Assembly: GCA_963921825.1 (NCBI GenBank)
Contig: OY997592.1
Span: forward strand, 55,820,336 to 55,884,335
Direction of reading: 5' to 3'
DNA from: Erodium maritimum
Lineage: Eukaryota; Streptophyta; Magnoliopsida; Geraniales; Geraniaceae
Length of the DNA: 64,000 nucleotides
The notes under the pieces were generated by a model. The model searched no databases. It saw only the letters and a program-made list of their open reading frames with translations, and had not been told where the DNA came from. Position numbers and translations under genes: made by a program. Positions within the stretch are counted from its first letter, which is position 1. Each line of letters begins with the position of its first letter. Positions 1 through 11,754 of the stretch are shown one piece after another.

Positions 1-94
1 AGGTAATAAATGAAGATTCAATTATTATTTTGAGTTCTAACACATATTTGTATAGATGAGATCTCTTTCTATTTTGAATGTTGATCATTTGAAG
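1..94. other. Window-edge flank, no gene seen
   Basis: AT-rich sequence left of the first LINE. No open frame or repeat of note is visible. Confidence 0.5.
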
Positions 95-1133
95 AGAAAT
101 GTGCCTTCTTTTTATCAGCGAAAGCAAATTGATTAAAGCATCTTCTGAGGTAGAAAAGGAACAAGTACAAAAACAAACAATCTAGCTACAGATTGTAAAC
201 AACAAAAGCAAGAACTCTAAAGCCAAACGAGAAATCAAAAAAGTGTTAAGGATTAAAGAGCATGATTGAGGGATCTTGATAGACCAAGGATCACTGGTGA
301 GAGAATGTTGTCGAAGTGATGTTGTTGCCACTTAAAAGGGCCTCCAAAACATCCATTTTTTCGTCTGTGACTCACTCTTAGTCATGGGCAGTTGCTTGTG
401 CCGCAAGTAAGTGCAAGGGGAAGTGAGAAATGGACTTCGGGTTAATCCAAAAAGCAGGATCAGCAGAATGAAAAGCAGAACAGGGTGGGGGAAACTTGAG
501 ATTTGAAATGTGCTTGAGTGGAGTGCTTAGGCTTGAGAATGTAGTGATGAACCTGTGCTTGGGGATGCAGGTTGAAGTACTTGTGCTTGAGGATGATCAA
601 TTATGCAGTCACTGATTATCTGGATGTGCAGTTATCAAGAATGATGTAGTTGTGTATTTACAGCCCAAAACCTTAATTGAGATTGAGTGAGATGAGCTTA
701 GGGTTGGTGATGAAGTAATTAGCTTGAGCTTTGTAGATGATCAGAATATGGTAGTTGATTTATCTGTCAACGAATCCATCTGATTTTATGGAGCAGTGCT
801 GACTGTTGACCCCAAATGCTGAGGTGAATGGAGGACCTAGCAAGAGCAGGCAAACCTAGAACCTGCAAGAAAGGGAAGACACTCAAGCCTAAAACTGCTA
901 CCCACACACAAAAGAGAGGTCTTAAAAAGAGACAACTACCCCCACACATAGTGGAGAACACTCAAGGCCAAAGAAGCCAGCACCCCCAAGAACTCAAAAG
1001 AGACCTAACCTCACCAAAACTAGAGCAGAACAGAGAAAAAAAATCCAAAAAACCACCCCCAAACCCTCCCCCAACCCACAATAGAATGATTGAGGGGAAG
1101 CCAAGCCAGTTGAGGATAGTGGCCAAATATTAA

Positions 1134-3830
1134 TCACTGGTTGATCATCATCATGGGATTGCTGGTCCAGTCCTGCAGAGTAAAATGGTATGAAGTAGTG
1201 AAATTAACCCATTCCCAACTGAAGCTCTTGTTGATTATCCTATTGAAGATGGTTTCTAAAGATTCCTCAATGTAGTTAAAGATCAAAGTATTTCTGGCCA
1301 ACCATATTTGCCAAAGTGTGATTTGTAAAATTCCTCCCCAACACCTTCTGAATTTTGGGGGTATAAGCTTATCCCAAGAGCTACATAGATGTTGAACTGT
1401 TGCAGGGCAAACCCAAAGCAATCCCCACCAACTGAGGACCAAATTCCAGGTCCTCTAAGCCTTATGGCAATTTAAGAGTATGTGAGCTCCATCTTCAAGA
1501 TCCCAGGAGCAGTGGGGGTAAAGCAATTCTTGTAATGAGAAGGTCATACCTCTTCCTTCAAGGAAGCATTTTGAGGGAATTGCCTCCAACCATGCAAGCC
1601 AAGAGAATGCTGATATTTTTGGAGGAATACCAGGAACCCAAATATGAGAAGTCCAGTGAGATTGAGAGGTATTTTAAGAGGTAGCTTGAGATGCAAGTAA
1701 TTCATAAAATCTTCCCACAGAGAAGCCTTTACTATATGAATTCCATAGTAGAATGTCATCAGCTAAGGAAGGGTGTGTTGATCTTAATATTGTTGAGAAG
1801 GCTCCCCATTCTTGTTGTTCGCTTCCTTTGGGAGCTCTTCTGAGTAGGAGGTCCCAGTCACTGCCATCCCACAGTGATTCAATGGTCAAATTTTTTGATC
1901 CAGCTAGAGCATATAATCTGGGTAAAAAAGCTTTGAATTCCAAATCTCCCCACTAAAGGTCCTTCCAGAAATGTATTTTGCTGCCTCTTCCAAGCTTCCA
2001 AGTAAGTCCTTTTGTTCCAAGCATGTCAGCAAATCTAGGGTCCTTCAAGAGTGCTATAAGGTGGGATGTAAAACTAGGCATACCAATCTCCGAGAATTTT
2101 GAGAGATCCCATTCAGAGTAGTTCCATCCTAGTTTGGCACAAATGGTCTGCTTCTAGAGAGAATCTTCTTCCAAGTCAAACCCCCACCCCCATTTTGCCA
2201 ATAATGCTAGATTCATGATATTTAAACTTCTTATACCCAACCCCCCATCTTGTTTTGATTTGCAGACTTGATTTATTCCATGCTACTTTACATAAGACTT
2301 TAGATTGTGCCTCTTCATGCCAGAGAAATCTACTTTGGTGCCTCTCCATATTTAATATAAATGCTTTTGGTGCCTTGAGGAGAGAAAAATGGTAAAGTGG
2401 TAGAGCACTGAGGGTGGACTTGATTAATGTGATTCTTCCACCAAAAGACAACAGCTTGGCTTGCTAGAGGCCAAGACTTTTTTTGAATTTTTGGATGATT
2501 GGTTCCCAGGTGATTATTCTCTTGTAATTTGCTCCAAGTGAGATTCCCAGATAAGAAATTGGTAACTTTTCTACTGAGCAATTTGGTATCTGAGAGAACT
2601 GATCAGTTTCATGTTGAGAGATGTTGAAACTTATCATGCTTGATTTGTTAAAGTTGACTTTGAACCCTGTTGCTAGTCTGAATAAGGTAAGTGCATTCTT
2701 CAGGTTTGTTACTCCCTCAACATTTCCTTTGATAAAAATGACAGTGTCATTTGCAAATTGGAGGTGTGATATAACCAGGCCATTAAATCCAATCTTGATT
2801 CCCTGAAATTGATTGTGAAGGAGACCATCTTTTAGAATTTGGTTTAGGCCCTCAGCCACCAAGGCAAAGAGGAGATATGAGAGGGCACAACCCTGCCTTA
2901 AGCCTTTGTGTACTTGAAAATATGAAGTAGGGGATCCATTGATAAGCACATATACATGAGCTTTAAAACATGAGATCATCCAAAGTCTCCAAAGAGCTCC
3001 AAAGCCCATTCTTTCCAGTAATTTCATGATAAACATCCAGTGAATTTTGTCAAAGGCTTTCTAAAAATCTTCCTTAAAGAGTATAGCTTTGATCTTGTCT
3101 TTCTTGATTGTATGTACCACCTCATTAGCTACTAGAACTCTATCTAGTATTTGCCTTCCAGAAATGAAGCATGTTTGCTCAAAGCCAACCAAATGACTGA
3201 TAACCCCTTTGAGCCTAGTAGAGAGCAGTTTGGAGATGATTTTATAAGGGCCTCCCATGAGACTGATGGGTCTGTAGTCATCAAAGGATATATGAGTGTT
3301 AGGAATGAGGAGTTAATGTTCTTTCCAAGATGGCCATACATGTGAAAATGGTTGATGAAGCTGATTAAGTCCTGCTTTATAATTGGCCAACAAACTTGAA
3401 AAAACTTGAGACTATATCTATTAGGACCTGAGGCTTTGTCACCTGAGCAGGCCATTATAGCCTTTAGGATTTCTGCTTCTGAGAATGGGAACTCCAGTTC
3501 TTCTGCTTGCTGCTGAGAAATGGTGTTAAAATGTAGGTGGTCCATGTTGGTTTGGTGTAATGGAGGTTCAGCAAATCTTTTACTGAAATGAGTGACTGCA
3601 GCAGCTTTGATTAAATTGGGATCTTGGAGTATGGCCTCATCAACTATGACTTGAGTAATTTTCTTTCTTGCTCCTTGATAATTAGCCAACCTATGGAAAT
3701 ATTTGGACCCCTTGTCTACTTCATGGAAGTATTTTTTTTCTGGCTTCTTGGCTCCATAGTTTGGCTAGGAGCTTTGATTTTTGTATTAGGTCAGCCTTGA
3801 GGGCTCCTCTGTTGTTACACCCTGTAGTGG
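1134..3830 (-). pseudogene. LINE ORF2 remnant: reverse transcriptase and C-terminal zinc region
   Basis: Broken minus-strand frames of an L1-type pol. 3689-3144 holds the N-terminal RT part (KASGPNRYSLKFF, cf. the family's DGxNxxFF-like word). 3036-2464 holds the core, with LRQGCALSYLLFALVAEGL. The catalytic box reads FANDTVIF where active RTs have FADD, so a catalytic Asp is replaced by Asn. 2451-1134 continues with the RT C-terminus and the zf-RVT-like region (WLARNTLIFN near the end). Several frameshifts and stops are present. No endonuclease words (SWNxRG) are seen upstream. Confidence 0.82.
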
Positions 3831-4088
3831 TAAGAGGCCTATCTTCAACCAAGATGATGACATGATTGAAGACACAGAGGAAGATCTAGAAGCTATTCAC
3901 CTCTCCAAAGATTCGGATCCAGTTTGTGACTTGGCTGTGAGGAATTGCCTCACACCACTCCCTTCTGTGATGAGGAGTCTATCAATTCTGCAATCTGCTG
4001 TATAATTGGGTCCTCACTGCAATTTGCCAAAATCCCAAACCCCCTTTGCTTCCTTTAACTGAGCTTTGGATATAAAGGTTTTGTTTTT

Positions 4089-5351
4089 GGGTAAATTACA
4101 TCTAACTACCCCGAACTATACGACTTTAACGATATACTACCCCAATGTTTATTCGTAACATTTACCTACCCCGAACTAACCAAGAATTACGACGTTACTC
4201 CCTCCGTCCACTTTTTCCACCTATTCACTGTTCATTCTTTCTAAAATCCCAAAAATACCCTTACTGTTCAATTTTTTGAAAAAAAATAAAACACCTCATC
4301 CTCATCAACAGACCACTCTCTCTCTCAACCACTCGTCCCAACCCCCTTTCTCTCTCAACATCTCATCCCAAACCCTAGCTTTATGACCCGCCGCCGCCCC
4401 TCCCCCTCACCGGCCGTCTCCATCAATCCATCTCAGATCTGTACTCCCCTACGGTTCTGGCCTTTGTGGCCGGAGCTTTTCCCGACCGGTACATGCTTTC
4501 TTCTCCTCGCCTCGACTATTGGTGAGGTGCAGGAGAAACCCGACGAGTTTGGAGTGTTGAATGGTGTCGTGGTGTTGCTCCGAGACGACTGGGGTGTGGT
4601 CGTGCATGGTGGTGTTCCGGCGAGTTGCATCTTCTCCTCAATCATTCTCTAGTCGTTTCAAATGGTCACCAAATGGCTTTTGATTTTTTGTTTGATGTTT
4701 GGTGTCGTTAGTATTAGTGAACAAATTCTGAATTTGAGTTTTGTGGGTTTGGGAGATTGGATCTAGATCTACTACCATTTGTCTGAATTTTGGTTGTGAT
4801 GGAAGCTTAAGGTTGAAGACGATAATGGTTGCTCATATTTTCTAAACATTTTCCTGTAATTTTGTAAAGAATATTAATAATAAATGAATATATAATGAAT
4901 TTACAAATAAAAAGAATTGAAAATAAATTAAAAAACTAATTTAATTATAAAAAACTGATTTTTAGGATGAAAAACGATTTTTAAAATAAAACTTATTTTT
5001 ATGATAAAATTTTGATAAAAATAAAAATTGATTATTTAAAAAAAACTGGTTTTGTTAATATAAAGCAGAAATTTTAAAATATTTTTTATCAATTTATAAA
5101 TATTTTTATTTTTAGAATATTACATTAAAGAATATTTAAAAAATACTTAATTCATAATGGTATGACAATGTAAATCTGGATAACAGTTGAGGGCATTTTC
5201 GTCGTTTCATAAAAAAATTAACAGCCATGGATGGAAAGGGGGTAACGTCGTAATTATTGGTTAGTTCGGGGTAGGCAAATGTTACGAATAAACATTGGGG
5301 TAGTATATCGTTAAAGTCGTATAGTTCGGGGTAGTTAGATGTAATTTACCC
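4089..5351. mobile_element. Non-autonomous Mutator-like element (MULE) with long TIRs and 9-bp TSD
   Basis: Inverted termini begin GGGTAAATTACATCTAACTA at each end and match almost perfectly for about 115 bp. The flanks at 4080-4088 and 5352-5360 are both TTTGTTTTT, a 9-bp TSD as expected for Mutator-type insertion. The element lies inside the LINE. Its interior is two-part: a GC-rich segment (about 4380-4650) with short open frames and an AT-rich segment with repeated AAAACTGATTTTTA-like words. No transposase is present. The GC-rich part may be a captured host fragment (Pack-MULE-like); I do not recognise its source. Confidence 0.88.
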
Positions 5352-5507
5352 TTTGTTTTTTGTTCCTCCTTCTTTGAGTTTTGATCTTGTGGGATAGTTG
5401 TGAGCTGAAGGTGATTTTTTTTGGTTTTTTACCCTTTCCTCTTTTTGAAATGTTGCTGGGGGGAATGAATTTTCTGGCCCTACATGCTCTTCAATAAAAC
5501 TGTTCAT

Positions 5508-7685
5508 CTATGGCTGGCAGATAGTATATTTGCCACTACTGATTTGCTCTAAACCTAGCAATTGGGATGTAGGGGACAAAAATGCATAGGGGTCTTGTAT
5601 GGGCTGAGGAACATTAAATGTATTAGTTTCCAATGAAGGATGCAAGCTGTTTTGAGGAGAGAGGGTTTTTTGGGAGGTCCCCAGCAATAAATTCTTACTT
5701 GAGGTTGATGAGATTGCTTCCTTGGTTGCTTCTTTGTCATGTAACTGGAGAGTTTGTTGCCTAACTGAATCACTCAGCAATTGAGTTGGATCTCCAATGG
5801 TCTGGCCAGGCAAGAGAAGTGACTGGGAGCTCAGAATTTCAGTGGCAAAGGAATCTGGGATGATTTTGTTGAGAAGAGTTAATGACTGCTCAACAAGTAA
5901 AGAAGGTGGTGGAGTAATGCATGGAGAGGGTTGGTGATCTTGCAGTGTTTCTGGTACTAAACTGTGGTGACAAAGATTTGGGGTAATGCAATATCGGCAG
6001 AGATGGAATGATTAGTAATAACTTCATTTCCAACTGCTTTCTCCTGGTTATCAGAGTGACGTTGAGTGCAGGAGGGTTGAATAAAACCAGCTCCATTATC
6101 AGAAGGCTCTCACAGGCTAGATGAAGTATTTTGATCTTCTTCTTCAAGGAAATGTGAGGCAAGTGAGTCTGAATCAGCAGGGCTAGAGCTTTGAGAGAAC
6201 TGGGGACTTGGGATTAATGGCCCCTCAGAGTAATCAATAGAGTTAACATATATTGGAAATGAATTGGAACCCAGATATAAGTTGGTCTTAGAAGAGATAG
6301 GCATAAAATTGTTAGTATGTACAAGAAAAAATGCCAAACTAAGATCCATACCAGCACTTGTGACTGGGTGAGAGCAAACATAGGTTCCAAAATCACTTAT
6401 TGCAGCTGAGAATGACTCTTCACACCAACCTTGGTAGGGTATCCCTTGTATTGAGACCCAGGTGAATCTCCCTCCAAGTGAGCAGAGACGATTCTTGAAA
6501 GGCAAGATTGTAAGCCAGTGATTCAGCCAAGCTCCATCATTGATCAGTAATTCCTTTTCCAAAAGAGGGTCCTGGCAATAAAGAAGTAGAAGATTGTTGC
6601 CCAGTGCTTTGATTTTCAAGTCACAGACCCCTTCCATAACAAGGTCTCTCCTAATCTCTTCTGCATTTTGATTTCCAAGAGCCAAGGCTAAGTGTGATTT
6701 CTTCAGAAGATTGGCTTGTTTAGTAACCACTGAACCTTGCACTCTTGGGGGCTGCAGATCAGGTTCAGAGAAATGAGGGGGTATTGAAGATTTTGGATGT
6801 TGCTTGAGGGGTTTCTAGAGAGCTTGCTCCTAGCCTGAGTGACATAGAGTTGATAGTCATTTATGGAGTACCCATTGAAGAGAAAAATTGCCTCTCTCAT
6901 TTGTGTCTGATTGTTGAAGTAGCAGAAGCCAAAATATTTTCCAAGTATGCTTCTTTTTGCAGCAATGTGTGTCCAGGCTACTCCACCAATGTCAGAGAAG
7001 AGATTCAAAAGCCAGTCCTTAGTGGCTTTTGATGGTATGTTGTGAACATAGATTGCAAACTCAGTGTGTTGTTTGCTCTGGTTTCCAACCTCTGTATCTG
7101 CAGGAACCAAGGCTTGCCTTTGACTTGGTTGTATGAGTTTAGAGTGCAAGGGGGGGGGGGGGGGGGGGGGGGGGGATGGAGTAGAATCAGTATTCGAGGT
7201 AACCGGTCTGAAGAACTTGTCATAAAACAGTTTTTGACCATCAATGAGCTTAGTGTGACCCCCGGGGCTGTATTGCTGCGTTCTATCAGAGGAGGAGGGT
7301 GAGTGGTGTGCTACTCTTCTACATTGTCTGTGGCTTCTCTTGATGCATTTCTTCTGCACATGGTCAAAACCAGGAGGAGGGCCGATGAAGGAGGTGGTGG
7401 CTTGTTTACTATGAATCTGAGAGGCTTGAGGAGCAACTTCGAATCCCCCACTGGGTTCTTGGAGAGTGAGTCTTGTGCCTTCAAGAGAAGCAACAGCAGG
7501 ACAGAGTCATGTGTCTTCAGGAGCAGCAACAACCGGGGAGGTTGAGGACTGGGAGGTTTAGGATGACGAGGTGGAAGAAGGTGCTGGCGAGGGTGAATGA
7601 ATGCTGATGAACTGGGATGAAGATTGAGATGGTGTTGGGATGAACGAGCCTTTTCATCAAGGATTTTCCTAGAGAGCGTTTTCAT
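5508..7685 (-). pseudogene. LINE ORF1 (RNA-binding gag-like) remnant
   Basis: Three overlapping minus-strand frames (about 7685-7311, 7359-6703 and 6742-6110, then to 5508) together look like a plant LINE ORF1. The second frame has an RRM-like stretch around the words IYVHNIPSKATKDWLLNLF and GKYFGFCYF, resembling RNP2 and RNP1. The third resembles the DUF4283 region (words GAWLNHWLTILPF and GRFTWVSIQGIPYQGWC). A 26-base G run at 7150-7175 on the plus strand encodes prolines and may be one cause of the frame breaks. ORF1 proteins bind the LINE RNA and act in the ribonucleoprotein; this copy cannot be translated as one protein. Confidence 0.75.
7150..7175. repeat. 26-base poly-G run in LINE ORF1
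   Basis: Uninterrupted G on the plus strand. On the coding (minus) strand it reads CCC proline codons, followed by further proline and serine. Such runs are prone to slippage and to sequencing error. Confidence 0.95.
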
Positions 7686-7710
7686 TGTTTTTTTTATTAG
7701 AAATGTGCCT

Positions 7711-8358
7711 GTTGAAACATATGATAAGGAATTTGAAATAAAACATAATAAAAGGCTTATTAAAAATAAATAATAAACATTACTGTAGCCTTTTTAGTTA
7801 TATAGGATTTAAACTCATGTCTTGAAGAAACTGGTTTTGATATAATGTAAGAGATCAATTCATCCAAAAAGTTTTCGTGTTTTTTCACGATAAGAAAAGA
7901 GGTCAAAATGATAGTTGAAAGTTTAATTGTAATTTTGTGTTCTATATATCTATTGATAATGATGATATATAAATTAGTCCATACATCATCTACAATACAT
8001 GGCTATATATTTGTGGACGATTGTGTCAACGATATTTGTCTAAATTGTCGGGTTATATGAATAGTGTCGATGATTTAGGCTTCACGAGTCTATCGATTAC
8101 AACCAGGGCTTTATTCGTCCACGAAATTTATCAAACAATAGCGAATGCGTCTTCTCCGTCCAATCGGGTGAAGTCACGTGACAATGGTGATAGGAAGAAA
8201 ATAGGCATTTGATTCCCAATGGCTACAACACACTACATTTTCATTCTCTTTTTATTGAACCCACCCTTCATTTCTTTTTCACCCAATTCTTGAAATTCTA
8301 CTATATATTCCAAATAAACTTTCACTATCCCTTGCAACTCTCATTCTGTTACCCAAAT
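7711..8358. other. AT-rich spacer, no gene seen
   Basis: Runs from the LINE TSD to the TRIM. The last 100 bp looks like promoter or 5'-leader sequence (CTATATATTCC, pyrimidine-rich stretch) ahead of the frame that starts at 8692, but this is inference. Confidence 0.4.
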
Positions 8359-8688
8359 TATTAGAGGATCAACTCAACTAAAAGCTCAAGTTGATAGTTG
8401 AAGGTCCAATTATAGTTATAATCTAACACGCGCCCTCACAGACAAACTCATTTACGGGTTTGGAGGTGAATTATATAGAAGAGGAGATAGCCCATCGAGA
8501 AGAGAGATATAAGGGCTGGCCCATTTAGGACAAATTTGATGAATCGAGAAGAAATTAGAAATTTTTGTAGAGAGTGGGGTTTGGACCCGGGTCCGTGAGG
8601 TGCCAAGCTCTGATACCATATTAGAGGACCAACTCAACTAAAATCTCAAGATGATAGTTGAAGAACCAATTACAATTATATTCTAACA
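8359..8688 (-). mobile_element. TRIM (terminal-repeat retrotransposon in miniature), 330 bp
   Basis: Two 70-bp direct repeats (8359-8428 and 8619-8688) begin TATTAGAGGA and end CTAACA on the plus strand, so on the minus strand the LTR runs TGTTAG...CTAATA. Directly inside the right-hand copy the minus strand reads TGGTATCAGAGC, complementary to initiator-Met tRNA (primer-binding site, 8607-8618). A purine-rich tract (GTGAGGGCGCG) precedes the other LTR. The 5-bp TSD CAAAT is at 8354-8358 and 8689-8693. No coding capacity. It would depend on copia-type enzymes in trans. Confidence 0.88.
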
Positions 8689-8691
8689 CAA

Positions 8692-10586
8692 ATGAAATTA
8701 GATCGGGACCCAATAATGATTTTTACTTCCGACTCCAATGCTCTTATGTTCAATCGACTGTCCCTTCCATCGTATTTCAGCAATTGTTGGTATGGTCAAG
8801 GGAAAGGCCATGCTCATGTTTTACTTGAGATTGAGGAGACAAAGGTGATGGTTGCTAACCGTGAAAAAAGTAGCCAATATTACGAGGTTCTCTCTCTAGC
8901 AGCTCCTTAACCATAACCTAAGTTCAGCAGCCGCCCTTCTCCCCCCCCCCCCCCAACGGGGACGCCTCTGTCCCCGACCAAGGGTGTTGTCGATGGTGGC
9001 CATCCTTCCTCCCTTCTCCTTCCACCCTTCTACTTCACATACTCTCTTCTGCTCGTTTCCTCCGCTGTTTTCCAACTCCGCTTGCTCTTCGGCTTCGTCC
9101 TCTTCCTGCCCCTGTCTATCTCGTCGACGGCGTCCGCAAGGAGTGGTTGTACCTCGTGGTGGTTGTGCGCTCGTGGGGGTACAGTTGCAGTCTTCGTTTC
9201 ATCGTGTGCTGCTTCAGATCTGACCTGGTTTTCGCCGGACCGTGACTGCTGGGACTCGGGCTTAGCTCGTCGGTCCGTCACTCTTGTGCTTCCACTGTGT
9301 CGGAGTTCCCTTGTTCAGTTTCTTCCTCGGACGAATATGTGAGGTGGGGAGACCTTGGGGGACCGACATCTTTGGCTTTTGGCCAGATCTGGTTTCGGTA
9401 CTTCTCTGGGTCGTAGCTAGTTTTCCGGCTGGTTTCCGGTGGTGCTGGCCACTGTGAGTAGTCCTGGTCCGGAAAGTGGCTCCTTTCAGCTCGCTGGATT
9501 GGGTTTTCAGGTGCTCTTATAGTGCTGCTTCTTCTAGGATCGGCTCGTTGTTGGGACGTGTTTAGGCTCTTGGGTGTGGAGGTGGAAGTTCTTTTGCGGC
9601 TGTGGTCGTTCAGGAGTTTCTTTGATGGAGCTTGGCCGGTTAGAACTGTTGTTGTCTTGTTCCGTTCAAGGTGGCTTTCAGGTGGCTTGATTCGTATTCA
9701 CGTGGGAAACATTTCTGTTTTGGATTCGTTGTGATGCTGATCTCGTCCCTCGTCGTCGCGGATGGTAAAGATCTCGTTTCTATCTTTTCTTTATCCGTGA
9801 CTTGTAGAGTCCTTGCTCAAAACTCCCTAGATTTAGTTCTCCATCGATTTCCTTTGTTTCCCTACCCGATGTTGGTGGGGGCCCGCCAATCCTTAAGTGT
9901 TGGCCTTTGACGGGTTGTTCTTGGTCTATTGGCCATTGTTGGATTCGAGGAGATTGTTTCTTTGGGTCTTGAATTTTGGTGATTACTCACTGATTTTTCT
10001 CTGCTGATATGCGGTGTTGACCGCCGGCGTGTTAGTTCCCCCTCAACTCTTTGACTTGGGGTATCGATGAGATACAAGTTTCTCCATTAGTTTGGGTAAG
10101 GTTTTGGTTGATTCCAGCATTAGACGGCTATCTTTTTTGAGCTTCAAGGTTGACAAATCTGGGTTGCATACCTTTTTTTGTTGTGCTTCATGGTTGCTAA
10201 ATTCGAGTTCTATACTCTTTGTTGGCTTTTTTGTGCTTATTTGATGTTTCTGGTTTTAGACCGGTGTTTGTTAGATTGTTGCCCCTTGTTGGGCTCTCCC
10301 TCGAGTAGGGTTTACCAACTGTTCGGTTTGGTCTCCCCATGTTGGCTTTTGGTTGCTTCATGTTAGTTATATCAGGTTCTGAGACCATGTGTTTGGTTTC
10401 CTTCCCTTGTTGGGATTATTTGGAGGCTGTGCATTTTGCCAGTGCCCTTGTCCTCTCCCTTCATTTCGAAGGATTGAATTTTATAAAAAAAAAGCTGCTG
10501 ATAAAAAAAAGGTGATGGCTGCTAAAATCATGGCAATGGAGAGAAACTTCAAGCAAATTAAGGAACTAAAAGATAAAGACACGTAA
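8692..10586 (+). pseudogene. Unrecognised ORF split by a LINE-type insertion
   Basis: An ATG just right of the TRIM TSD opens a frame that runs to the left TSD of the following element at 8841-8858. The same reading frame resumes after the right TSD (10508-10525) and ends in TAA at 10584-10586, giving a short lysine- and glutamate-rich C-terminus. Closing the gap yields roughly 77 residues. I do not recognise the protein. Downstream, across a second insertion at 10690-11739, an AATAAA-like word near 11780 could be its poly(A) signal. It may be a former small gene or a transposon ORF fragment. Confidence 0.3.
8859..10507 (+). mobile_element. GC-rich non-autonomous LINE-derived retroposon (family B)
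   Basis: Ends on the right in ...GCTGATAAAAAAAA, a plant LINE-like tail. The flanks 8841-8858 and 10508-10525 match in 17 of 18 bases, the expected TSD. The interior is GC-rich near the 5' end, with a C14 run at 8941-8954, and becomes T-rich toward the 3' end. No RT or endonuclease words are seen. Its 3' third resembles that of the element at 12256-14085 (both repeat GCTTCATGGTTG with similar context), so both seem to be one family. Confidence 0.68.
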
Positions 10587-10689
10587 AAAAAATAGAGGCC
10601 CAAGTCACACAACGCAACTAAAGAATCGTTGTAAAATTGAAAAAAAATATCCGACAATATTCCGTTTTATGTACTATCTATGTTTATGT

Positions 10690-11739
10690 TTTTTTTTAAA
10701 ACGAGTAAACGGGGAAGTGCATTACTGCAAATAAGAAACCATACAAGGTAGGCCGTACAAGCCCTGGGTTTCAAATATTTGTCCGGGCTGACCGTAGCAA
10801 GCTCATCGCTCATGGACCCGTAGAAGATAGCCTGCTTTTGATCGCAGACAGAACTCAAGACATCCCCTTACCGACATTTCAAAAATACTAAACATAAAAT
10901 ACATAATCCAGCAAACGAAAGGAACTAACCAACCCCAACTAAAATAGTAAAAAACATAATGCAAACTTGAATCTGGTGCTCTGATTGCGGCTTTCTCGAG
11001 ACTTCCCAGCACCGGTAGTCCCGGGTCTGTGGGTATAGTCCGTAGTCGGACCCTCCCACCCCCATCGAGTCTTCTCATTCTGCCGAAGGAGGCCGTAACA
11101 CCTCCGTCTGTGGATCCTTGAGACGATCCGTCTCCATCGAATGTTCACCTACGGGTTCTCGTCGGCTACCTGTCCCCCTAGGGTTCAATCTGTCGAGCCA
11201 ACCCGGTTCCACCGCGATCCCACCCTCATCCGGTAGAGATTGTGGCCGAGACGGAGGGACCTGCCTACCCTTTGGGTCTGCACCGATCCCTATGGTGTGA
11301 TCGGTTTGGCTCTCAATCACCGGATCGGGAGGCGAGCGGACCGGTGTCGTGAGGATGACAGCCATAAGATGAAAGATGGTTGCAGGATCGGACATGGAAA
11401 TCGATGGGGAAGGTTCCTGTCCAACAAACTGGTGGAGGGGGGTTGGGGCGATGATCGGTAGAGGAGGACGTCGAGGTGTGGCCGGCGTGAAGCTCCTGGG
11501 TGGGATCGAGGCCGGTTGCAGAGATTCCTACACGAGAACGAAGCAGGTTGCAAGGGGGTGGAGCGATGACGGAGACGAGCAGCTGATGGCTGTGAGAAGC
11601 AAACCGTAGCCGGAAAGAGGGGTTGGGTGGCTGTGATGGATTGGATGCCATGAAAGATCAATCCTTTTAAGGTTCAAGCAATAACTCTATTAAGGTTCTC
11701 CGAGAGCTTGGATGTATTGCACGTTTTGTGCGTTCTTTT
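10690..11739 (-). mobile_element. Non-autonomous LINE-derived retroposon (family A), minus strand
   Basis: A perfect 15-bp TSD (TATCTATGTTTATGT) sits at 10675-10689 and 11740-11754. On the minus strand the element ends ...CGTTTTAAAAAAAAA. Its 5' half is GC-rich with open but unrecognised frames. The middle contains a stretch (GGGTGGGAGGGTCCG, later ACCCACAGACCCGGGAC) also present in the element at 16047-17489. No RT is seen. Confidence 0.75.
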
Positions 11740-11754
11740 TATCTATGTTTATGT

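Larger units (their letters stand above)
107..7698 (-). mobile_element. L1-type LINE retrotransposon with 12-bp TSD, interrupted by a MULE
   Basis: This is a minus-strand non-LTR retrotransposon. The flanks at 95-106 and 7699-7710 carry the identical 12-mer AGAAATGTGCCT, which is the target-site duplication. The 3' end on the minus strand reads ...TTTGCTTTCGCTGATAAAAA, the usual plant LINE tail ending in a short A-run. From 5' to 3' it holds a first-ORF remnant (RRM plus DUF4283-like), a MULE insertion at 4089-5351, then a reverse-transcriptase and C-terminal remnant. Without the MULE it is about 6.3 kb. No endonuclease domain is recognisable where it should lie, between the two ORFs, so this copy is probably internally deleted as well as frameshifted. 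The TSD and both ends are seen directly; family assignment rests on domain content. Confidence 0.88.

Noticed and set aside
3850-4010. Acidic plus-strand open stretch next to the MULE
   Set aside because: It lies within the body of a minus-strand LINE, has no start or partner exon, and is probably the reverse reading of LINE sequence.
8607-8618. tRNA-like sequence GCTCTGATACCA
   Set aside because: It is the primer-binding site of the TRIM, not a tRNA gene; no cloverleaf surrounds it. The same applies at 53125-53135.
11313-11661. Two overlapping 110-codon frames on the minus strand as a gene
   Set aside because: They lie inside a retroposon with a perfect TSD, in GC-rich sequence open in several frames; no domain recognised.
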